Shown here piece by piece: positions 1-5,173 of a stretch of 5,173 bases of DNA. Source of the stretch: Dehalococcoidia bacterium (GTDB taxonomy: Bacteria; Chloroflexota; Dehalococcoidia; Dehalococcoidales; BS750m-G39); the NCBI GenBank assembly GCA_030616265.1, contig JAUWXS010000059.1, forward strand, positions 1 to 5,173. Direction: 5' to 3'. Numbering within the stretch: the stretch's first letter is position 1; every line of letters begins with the position of its first letter. The position numbers and the translations under genes are program-made. The notes below the pieces were generated by a model. The model saw only the letters and a program-made list of their open reading frames with translations. It was not told the DNA's origin and did not search any database.

Positions 1-554
1 GTAGCGGCGTAGAGCAGTGGCTTGCGGTCGGCGCAGGCGGAAAGCCCCGCCGCCATAACATCGGGATTGTCGCTCATCAGGATAATGCCGCCGTCGCTCT
101 TCTCCTTTGCTTTAGTGGCTACCGCCTTAAATCGGGCGGCGTCACCCTCCGCCTTTACCGCCACCAGGTCGGGGCGAAGGAGAAGCCCTATCCGCTCATA
201 CTGTAGGTCGTTAAACCGCTTCAGCCTGGCGTCAATCTCGGCGTCATCCAGTTTGTCGCTGATGAGAATGGCCAGTCCAGGGGGATTCTCGAACCTCTTT
301 TCGTGGCGAAACATAACCGTCTCGCCGCCGACTTTCAGTGCCCTATCGCCGACGCCGATAGTAACCGGTATGATGGGCGGGGCGGCGGCTTCCGTCAGCT
401 TGGATTTCGATTCTTCGGAGACATAGGGGCAAGCGCTAAGTTCCGCCTTGCCCACGGCTAATTTCATAGCGAAGGTAAGACAGGTAGGGTCTCCGCACTC
501 CTTACAGTTGGTCTTGGGCAGTAACTTAAATATCTCTAGTCCGGTAAGCGGCAT
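1..554 (-). CDS. acsC: Corrinoid iron-sulfur protein (CFeSP) large subunit, 5' part, cut by left edge
   Basis: This is the N-terminal 184 residues of the large (gamma) CFeSP subunit. CFeSP accepts a methyl group from methyltetrahydrofolate on its cobamide and passes it to the A-cluster of acetyl-CoA synthase in the cytoplasm. The protein begins MPLTGLEIFKLLPKTNC, very close to the Moorella AcsC start as I recall it. Cys17, Cys20, Cys25 and Cys42 form the [4Fe-4S] motif (C-x2-C-x4-C-x16-C) used for reductive activation of cobalt. A linker follows and then, from about residue 60, the start of the TIM-barrel domain; the visible part ends at ADRKPLLYAAT. The C-terminal cobamide-binding domain lies outside the window, where the family (about 440-450 residues) would continue. 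The ATG at 552-554 is chosen because it gives the conserved N-terminus and has AAGGAG ten bases upstream. It starts 35 bases after the acsB stop, so it is probably co-transcribed. No frameshift is seen. Confidence 0.96.
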   Translation of the reverse strand, partial: MPLTGLEIFKLLPKTNCKECGDPTCLTFAMKLAVGKAELSACPYVSEESKSKLTEAAAPPIIPVTIGVGDRALKVGGETVMFRHEKRFENPPGLAILISDKLDDAEIDARLKRFNDLQYERIGLLLRPDLVAVKAEGDAARFKAVATKAKEKSDGGIILMSDNPDVMAAGLSACADRKPLLYAA

Positions 555-560
555 ATCTTA

Positions 561-571
561 CACTCTCCTTT
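561..571 (-). promoter_or_regulatory. Ribosome binding site of acsC
   Basis: Read on the minus strand this is AAAGGAGAGTG. Its AAGGAG core ends ten bases before the acsC ATG, a slightly long but acceptable spacing. It lies wholly in the 35-base acsB-acsC gap and supports the chosen start. The site is seen in the sequence; its function is inferred. Confidence 0.75.
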
Positions 572-589
572 CCCAGCCTGTTGTCAGGG

Positions 590-2797
590 CTAACCCAGTA
601 GAGGGTCCATAGTCAGGGCGGGGTGCCCCTTCTCCTGCAGGAAGGGCAGAATCTCTTCTTCGGTCACACCGACCGTCTCATCGGCAATCATGTCGGGCAG
701 GTCGGGGATGCCAACCTCCTCGGCCCTGGCTTTGAGCCGATCACCGATCTCTTCTTTCAGCGACTTGGGCATCCAGACGATACGCTTGATACCGCCGTCG
801 CCGCTGATGAACTTCCTCTGGCAGGTATTGTACTTACCGTGCCCGACGAACCCCGGCGTGCTCAAGCCGCCGCCGATGGTCCCCGCCAGGGTGGTGAACT
901 TCATGCCGCAGGGGGTCTCACCGGTGTACTCGCGGTTCACCGTCATCACCCCGTTGCACAGGGGCAGGACGGCGGCAATACACTCGCAGCAGCCACAGGT
1001 GGTCATGGGGTCATAGACTATGCTGTAGAAGTTATAGTGGTCTATCTTCTGGCGGGAGGCCTTGTAGATAAACTCGTTTACCCCCTTCCACTGCCCCAGT
1101 TTGGGGTCAAGGCACTCGCCCTTTTCCACCGGTTGATTGGGGCCGGTGGGGTTAATCTCGAAAGAGGCTTTGCAGTCCATCCAGTTATAGGAGCCACAGA
1201 GACCGGTCCTCTCCGGGCTGATGGTGCAAACGTGGCCTGGGGCAAAGGACTGGCACAGGGTGCAGGAATAGTAGGTTTCGACACCTTCGTCGGTCATGCC
1301 CTCAATACGGGCATCCCGGACCTTGTATACCGCCCTCGCCTTTTCCTCTATCTCCTTTACCTTATCTTCCTCGGTATAGAGCTTTACCTGTACTTTATCG
1401 AATATTCGGCCGAAGTCCTGGTGCAGCTTGGCGTGAAGGATATCGCCGATATGTTGCAGCTTGAAGCCCTTCTCCACCGCCTGCTTAGCCACTCGCATCC
1501 AGGCAATATCTCGCTGCCCGATGTGCATCACTCCTTGAGCATAGTTCACCAGGTGGTGAATCTGGCGCTCCAGGATAGGCTCAAAGTCATCCTGCATCTC
1601 CCTCCCCGCCACCTCAACGGTTATAGCCAGGGGTAAGCGGGAACCGGGCTCGATATCGGCCATCTCCGGGCCGATAACCTCAACCCTGCCGTCTTCAACT
1701 TCCTCCATTCGCTTGGTGGTAACCCACTCCACCATAGGGGTGCGGCCGCCGCCGCATTCCAGGTAGATATCCTCCCCCCGCACCCTCTCCCCCTCAAAGG
1801 CGGGGCCGTAGGCAACCGGCACCGGCACTTCGGCCACGGCAACTTTTAGTCCTCTTACCTCCACCGCTCTGGATACCAGCTTATCATGGGGAACATTGGA
1901 GACAACATGCTCATAGGTGCAGATGCCGGTAGGCAAAACCTCGGGTATGGGGGTATCGGCGATGGTGGGGAATCCCCAGCTGATGGCACCCGCGGCGTTG
2001 GCATACCACTCATCGGTAACATAGCCCATGGGCAAAACAAAGGCAAAAATGCGGTCTTTGTTATAGATAAGGATCTTTCGGTAATCGCCAGGCTCAACGC
2101 CACCGAAGGACATCGCCGCCCTGGTGGCAAAGCCAGCGGCAAATACAGTGGCAATTACATCGGGACCGAAAGAGACCAAACGAGTTGACCATCCAATCTG
2201 CACCCCAGCTTCTACAAGCTGCTCCGAGAATCTCTTCCCGTTATACTCAGCTGACATGAACACGTAGAGGTTCTTCTGCTGCAGCTCCTGGGCAATCTTG
2301 ACCGCTATCTCATTGGTGGGAGCTGCTCCAACGATGGCGGCAAAGCCGGGGGCGGTGCCATCAACAAACTCAATCCCCCTCTTTCTCAGGATGACATCAT
2401 CGGCAGCGCCCAGCCAGATATTATCATCAGTAGGGTCTTCCTGCTTGGTGTAAAAGTCGGGCTGCTCCAGGTATCTTACGGCCTCTATTAACTCCTCGGC
2501 AAAGAAGGTGGCCATCCCGGCATCAAGGGCTGGCGCCAGATAGGGCAAGGGGCAGTTTTCCCTCACCGGGGGCGGCAGCAGGGATTTACACCTTTTCAGC
2601 ACCGGCTCCATATCGCCCAGCTTCTCCACCTTGGTGCCTAGAATCCCGTAGATTACCGGCAGATAATAGGCAGTATTGGGGAAGCCCACTGGTTCCTTGG
2701 CTCCCCATTTGTCCATCGCCTCCTGCCACTTCTTCTCCGCCTGATCTACGATTTTATAAGCCCCTCTGATAGCTGCTGATGCTATAATTTTAGACAT
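590..2797 (-). CDS. acsB: Acetyl-CoA synthase, bacterial type (CODH/ACS alpha subunit)
   Basis: This cytoplasmic enzyme condenses CO, a methyl group from CFeSP and CoA into acetyl-CoA (EC 2.3.1.169). At 735 residues it is complete; Moorella AcsB has 729. Residues 1 to about 315 are the N-terminal domain that docks on CODH and carries the CO channel. About 316-495 is the middle domain, opening near VPVPVAYGPAFEGERVRGED. About 496-735 holds the A-cluster. The [4Fe-4S] ligands are Cys512, Cys515, Cys524 and Cys534 (SCTLCQSFAPGHVC then GLC). The nickel-binding CGC is Cys601-Gly602-Cys603, with Cys515 bridging to the proximal nickel. All these positions are six higher than the Moorella residues 506, 509, 518, 528, 595 and 597. 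Phe518 falls where the gating Phe512 of Moorella lies. One oddity is Cys604 straight after CGC, where I recall Phe in the best-known enzymes. The ATG at 2795-2797 has GGAGG ten bases upstream. The gene lies 34 bases after cooS, the partner subunit. The full N-terminal domain argues against archaeal CdhC. Confidence 0.98.
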   Translation of the reverse strand: MSKIIASAAIRGAYKIVDQAEKKWQEAMDKWGAKEPVGFPNTAYYLPVIYGILGTKVEKLGDMEPVLKRCKSLLPPPVRENCPLPYLAPALDAGMATFFAEELIEAVRYLEQPDFYTKQEDPTDDNIWLGAADDVILRKRGIEFVDGTAPGFAAIVGAAPTNEIAVKIAQELQQKNLYVFMSAEYNGKRFSEQLVEAGVQIGWSTRLVSFGPDVIATVFAAGFATRAAMSFGGVEPGDYRKILIYNKDRIFAFVLPMGYVTDEWYANAAGAISWGFPTIADTPIPEVLPTGICTYEHVVSNVPHDKLVSRAVEVRGLKVAVAEVPVPVAYGPAFEGERVRGEDIYLECGGGRTPMVEWVTTKRMEEVEDGRVEVIGPEMADIEPGSRLPLAITVEVAGREMQDDFEPILERQIHHLVNYAQGVMHIGQRDIAWMRVAKQAVEKGFKLQHIGDILHAKLHQDFGRIFDKVQVKLYTEEDKVKEIEEKARAVYKVRDARIEGMTDEGVETYYSCTLCQSFAPGHVCTISPERTGLCGSYNWMDCKASFEINPTGPNQPVEKGECLDPKLGQWKGVNEFIYKASRQKIDHYNFYSIVYDPMTTCGCCECIAAVLPLCNGVMTVNREYTGETPCGMKFTTLAGTIGGGLSTPGFVGHGKYNTCQRKFISGDGGIKRIVWMPKSLKEEIGDRLKARAEEVGIPDLPDMIADETVGVTEEEILPFLQEKGHPALTMDPLLG

Positions 2798-2805
2798 ATC
2801 TTTAA

Positions 2806-2813
2806 GTCCTCCA
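2806..2813 (-). promoter_or_regulatory. Ribosome binding site of acsB
   Basis: The minus strand reads TGGAGGAC here. The strong GGAGG core (2808-2812) ends ten bases before the acsB ATG, inside the 34-base gap after cooS. It supports the ATG at 2797 and independent translation initiation of acsB within a polycistronic message (inference). Confidence 0.78.
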
Positions 2814-2831
2814 TTATCTTAACTAGAGCGC

Positions 2832-4796
2832 TTAAACTGCGTCCAGCTCTCTTCTCATCTCCATATCGTAGAGCACCCGCTCTCTGGCCTTATCAATGCC
2901 CAGAGCCTGGCGCTTCGTATCGCTATGGGCAATCAGAAGCTGGGCGGCCTTACTCGGGTCGGGCTCAAAAGCCCACATCCCACCGTAAATATCCTCCATA
3001 TCCTTGAACAGGTAATCGGTCACCTCTTTACTACCCAGGGTGGGCCAGTTAACCCCGAAGACGGTGAATACTCCCGAAGCGACGAAGTACTGGCCGATAG
3101 AGATTGCCTTCTCGCTCATCCACTCCGGAGCCGCGCCGGCCACCGGCAGGTCGCTGATGTCGTCGCCCAGGCCGCCGTCTTTGACCATGGCGGTGACCGC
3201 CATTAGTATTCGGCTGTTATCCACACAGGAGCCGACATGCAGCACCGGGGGGATACCAACGGCTTCGCACACCGAAGCCAAACCCTCACCGGCGTACCTA
3301 GCGGCTTCAGGGGTCAGCAACCCCGCTTTGGCCGCCGCCATGGCGCTACAGCCGGTCTGGACCACCAGCACGTCATTCTTTATCAGTTCCTTAATCATGG
3401 CGACGTGAACAGCATCGTGGGTAACCCGCGGGTTATTGCAGCCGACAACCCCGGCCACCCCCCTTATCCTCCCGTTGATGATGTTGTCATTGAGCGGTCG
3501 GTAGGAAGCCCGGAAAAGACCGCCCAGCAGGTAGTTGATGGTCTCGTGGCTAAAGCCCGCCACCAGGTCAGTCCTCTCTTCGGGGATATCAATATTGCTC
3601 CCCCGCTTGGGGAAATTCTCAATAGCCGCCTTGACTACGGCCCGGGCCGACTCTACAGCGTTGTGCTCGTCAAACTCAATATGAACCGCACCAGGGATTT
3701 TAGCCTTGGGTGAGGTGGTAATAATCTTGGTGTGGTAGCACTGGGCAATATCGGGCAGGGACTGCATGATGCACTGGACATCCACCACCATGGCGTCCAC
3801 CGCTCCGGTGACCAGAGCCAGCTCCTGTTGCAGCATATTGCCGGCTAGCGGCACGCCGTGGCGCATCAGTATCTCGTTGGCGGTGCAGCATATCCCGGCC
3901 AGGTTTATCCCGTTGGCCCCTTTAGACTTGGCCAGCTTTATCATATCCGGTTCTTGAGCCACGGCCACAATCATCTCGGAAAGCAGCGGCTCGTGACCGT
4001 GGATAATGATATTTACCTCGTCCTTTTTGAGCACGCCCAGGTTTACCTGACCCAGGACTGGCGCCGGGGTGCCGAACAATATGTCCTGAAGCTCGGTGGC
4101 AATCATGCTGCCGCCCCAGCCATCAGCTATAGACGCTCTGACCCCCTGCTTGAGCAGGTTCTTATAGTCCTGGTCAACCCCCATATGGGTACGGTGCATT
4201 ATCTCCACAATCTCTCTATCGATGCCCCGGGGAGCAACCCCCTGCTTCCGCCACAGCTCCTGGCGCTTCAAGGGCGCCCTCTTTAAGAAGAGGACTTCGC
4301 CCTCCTGCTTGCCAAACTCCTTGAGGGCTATCTCACCGATTTCAGTGGCTATTTCCTGGTTGCTGCGGTCGCCGATTTCAACGCCCCAGTCCAGGGCTAC
4401 CTGAAGTAGCTTCTGCTCATCTCTTACCTCATAGCCCGGAGCCTCTCCCCTGGCTACCGCCAGGAAGAGCTCGGCCACCCCCCGACCATGGTCAGAGTGA
4501 GCCGCCGCCCCACCCGCCACCATGCGGATGAAATTACGGGCGGCGATGGTCTCGGCGGTAGCTCCGCAGACGCCCCTTCTCTTCTTGGCCTCCTCCGGTG
4601 TCTCCTCTTTCCCTTTGGGCAGCGGCACCCGGCAGGGCCCCATGCTGCAGTTCTTGCAGCAACTGCCCACCATGCCTATGGGACAGGGCTTCATCGTCTC
4701 CGCTCTATCAAAAGCGGTATTCGCCCCATCAGCGGCCGCTTTATCGATCATCTTTAGACTGGCACTATCAATGCTCTTAGCCTTTTCTTCTGCCAT
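2832..4796 (-). CDS. cooS: Anaerobic nickel carbon monoxide dehydrogenase catalytic subunit (CODH/ACS beta subunit, AcsA)
   Basis: This is the homodimeric Ni-Fe enzyme that interconverts CO2 and CO (EC 1.2.7.4). Sitting between CFeSP and ACS genes, it is most likely the CODH half of the CODH/ACS complex (AcsA), passing CO to AcsB through an internal channel. At 654 residues it is within the usual 630-675. Cys38 and Cys46 (C-x7-C) would hold the intersubunit D-cluster, with spacing like the [4Fe-4S] type. Cys47, Cys50, Cys55 and Cys77 would bind the B-cluster. The C-cluster ligands are all found: the HGH motif at 266-268 (probably His268), Cys304 in GICCTANE, Cys342 in QCIM, Cys453 in GCNNPR, Cys483 in TGCSA and Cys524 in GSC. 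His100 and Lys563 (SEKA) sit where the catalytic acid-base residues are expected. The ATG at 4794-4796 follows acsD by 29 bases, with AAGGGGTG eight bases upstream. No CooF-like ferredoxin or CooC gene adjoins it here. A stand-alone CO-oxidising CooS is less likely given the context. Confidence 0.98.
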   Translation of the reverse strand: MAEEKAKSIDSASLKMIDKAAADGANTAFDRAETMKPCPIGMVGSCCKNCSMGPCRVPLPKGKEETPEEAKKRRGVCGATAETIAARNFIRMVAGGAAAHSDHGRGVAELFLAVARGEAPGYEVRDEQKLLQVALDWGVEIGDRSNQEIATEIGEIALKEFGKQEGEVLFLKRAPLKRQELWRKQGVAPRGIDREIVEIMHRTHMGVDQDYKNLLKQGVRASIADGWGGSMIATELQDILFGTPAPVLGQVNLGVLKKDEVNIIIHGHEPLLSEMIVAVAQEPDMIKLAKSKGANGINLAGICCTANEILMRHGVPLAGNMLQQELALVTGAVDAMVVDVQCIMQSLPDIAQCYHTKIITTSPKAKIPGAVHIEFDEHNAVESARAVVKAAIENFPKRGSNIDIPEERTDLVAGFSHETINYLLGGLFRASYRPLNDNIINGRIRGVAGVVGCNNPRVTHDAVHVAMIKELIKNDVLVVQTGCSAMAAAKAGLLTPEAARYAGEGLASVCEAVGIPPVLHVGSCVDNSRILMAVTAMVKDGGLGDDISDLPVAGAAPEWMSEKAISIGQYFVASGVFTVFGVNWPTLGSKEVTDYLFKDMEDIYGGMWAFEPDPSKAAQLLIAHSDTKRQALGIDKARERVLYDMEMRRELDAV

Positions 4797-4803
4797 CCTC
4801 TAT

Positions 4804-4814
4804 TCACCCCTTCC
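4804..4814 (-). promoter_or_regulatory. Ribosome binding site of cooS
   Basis: The minus strand reads GGAAGGGGTGA. The AAGGGGTG core (4805-4812) is one base short of the ideal AAGGAGGTG and ends eight bases before the cooS ATG. A second GAGG directly abuts the ATG and is too close to act. The site lies in the 29-base acsD-cooS gap and supports the chosen start. Confidence 0.7.
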
Positions 4815-4825
4815 AATCCATATTT

Positions 4826-5173
4826 TTAAGAAGCTGTCAATTCAGCTATCATCTCTTTGACTAACTTTATGGCATCGGGATGCCTCATAACCATCACGTC
4901 TCCCCCCGCCAGCAGCAGCACCATGGCTGACATTGCTTCCAGCAGGATGCCCCGCTTCTTGGCGTCCCCCAGCTTGGGGTCTTCGGCGGTGGGGATATGC
5001 ACTTCCTTGGTCTTCCACGCCTCTTTAGATATATTGCAGATAAGCGGGAATTGTAGCTTTTCGTCCTGCTGGGTGAGCCCCGCCATTCTCATTCTTTCCA
5101 TTACCGAGTAACAGTACTCGATGCCGTAGCCGATGCAGCTGACGGTCGGATCCGTTATAATCAGTTCGTCGGA
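4826..5173 (-). CDS. acsD: Corrinoid iron-sulfur protein (CFeSP) small subunit, 3' end, cut by right edge
   Basis: The last 115 residues of the small (delta) CFeSP subunit are present, with a TAA stop at 4826-4828; the reading frame stays open to the right edge. The small subunit is a TIM barrel that pairs with AcsC and helps to hold the cobamide for methyl transfer to acetyl-CoA synthase. Recognisable family segments, in order, are IGYGIEYCYSVMERMRMAGL, LTQQDEKLQFPLICN, EAWKTKE, GDAKKRGILLEAMSAMVLLL and the near-terminal GGDVMVMRHPDAIKLVKEMI. These match the end of Moorella AcsD as I recall it (for example LTQQDEKLQMPI, KRGILWE and MRHPEA). About two thirds of the usual 310-325 residues lie outside the window. 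The internal ATG at 5101 is a methionine within the conserved VMERM segment and not the true start, since the homology runs upstream of it to the edge. cooS begins 29 bases downstream on the same strand, which suggests one operon. Confidence 0.94.
   Translation of the reverse strand, partial: SDELIITDPTVSCIGYGIEYCYSVMERMRMAGLTQQDEKLQFPLICNISKEAWKTKEVHIPTAEDPKLGDAKKRGILLEAMSAMVLLLAGGDVMVMRHPDAIKLVKEMIAELTAS

Noticed and set aside
22..426. 134-codon open frame on the plus strand
   Set aside because: It is antisense to the conserved N-terminal part of acsC, the translation is low-complexity and rich in Ser/Ala/Arg, and it has no family resemblance.
578..591. Small inverted repeat CCTG-ACAA-CAGG at the acsB-acsC junction, considered as a terminator or processing hairpin
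   Set aside because: The stem is only four base pairs (slightly longer if a bulge is allowed) with no following T-run, and the acsC ribosome binding site comes right after it. It is too weak to call.
623..1636. 337-codon open frame on the plus strand
   Set aside because: It lies wholly antisense to the conserved A-cluster and middle domains of acsB. Its translation shows no recognisable family, and such frames arise from the codon bias of the real gene.
1078..2154. Three minus-strand open frames of 68-99 codons inside acsB
   Set aside because: They are out-of-frame shadows of acsB. The acsB frame itself is unbroken and conserved across them, so they are not evidence of a frameshift or a nested gene.
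3237..4286. Several plus-strand open frames of 63-158 codons opposite cooS
   Set aside because: They lie opposite the strongly conserved C-cluster region of CooS, overlap one another in different frames, and show no domain.
4826..5101. A separate 91-residue small protein starting at the ATG at 5101
   Set aside because: The same frame stays open upstream to the window edge and reads conserved AcsD sequence there, so the ATG is an internal methionine.

Overview
The whole window is one stretch of a Wood-Ljungdahl (reductive acetyl-CoA) pathway gene cluster. All genes are on the minus strand, so transcription runs from right to left. In that order it holds: the 3' end of acsD (small subunit of the corrinoid iron-sulfur protein, CFeSP; 4826-5173, cut by the right edge); a complete nickel CO dehydrogenase gene, cooS/acsA (2832-4796); a complete bacterial-type acetyl-CoA synthase gene, acsB (590-2797); and the 5' part of acsC (large CFeSP subunit; 1-554, cut by the left edge).

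The genes sit 29, 34 and 35 bases apart. Each complete start has a Shine-Dalgarno-like sequence in front of it, and I see no terminator or promoter in the gaps, so they look like one co-transcribed operon. Working together, CFeSP (AcsC/AcsD) carries a methyl group on its cobamide, CooS reduces CO2 to CO at its C-cluster, and AcsB joins methyl, CO and CoA into acetyl-CoA at its A-cluster. The cycle can also run in reverse, to oxidise acetyl-CoA. All the metal-ligand residues I can place are present in CooS, AcsB and the N-terminal part of AcsC, so these enzymes look functional.

The organism is a strict anaerobe, an acetogen or another bacterium using this pathway for carbon fixation or acetate oxidation. 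The ACS has the N-terminal CODH-binding domain typical of bacterial enzymes and absent from archaeal CdhC. GC content looks moderate, in the mid-50s percent by eye. An uncultured Chloroflexota (Dehalococcoidia-like) or Desulfobacterota/Firmicutes-type genome would fit, but the lineage cannot be fixed from this window alone.

I see no wholly new system here. The points worth a second look are the gene order (the two CFeSP genes are separated and flank CODH/ACS), an extra cysteine next to the nickel-binding CGC motif of ACS, and the absence of maturation genes inside the cluster as seen. No RNA genes, mobile elements, CRISPR arrays or long repeats were seen, and there is no gene-free stretch longer than 35 bases.
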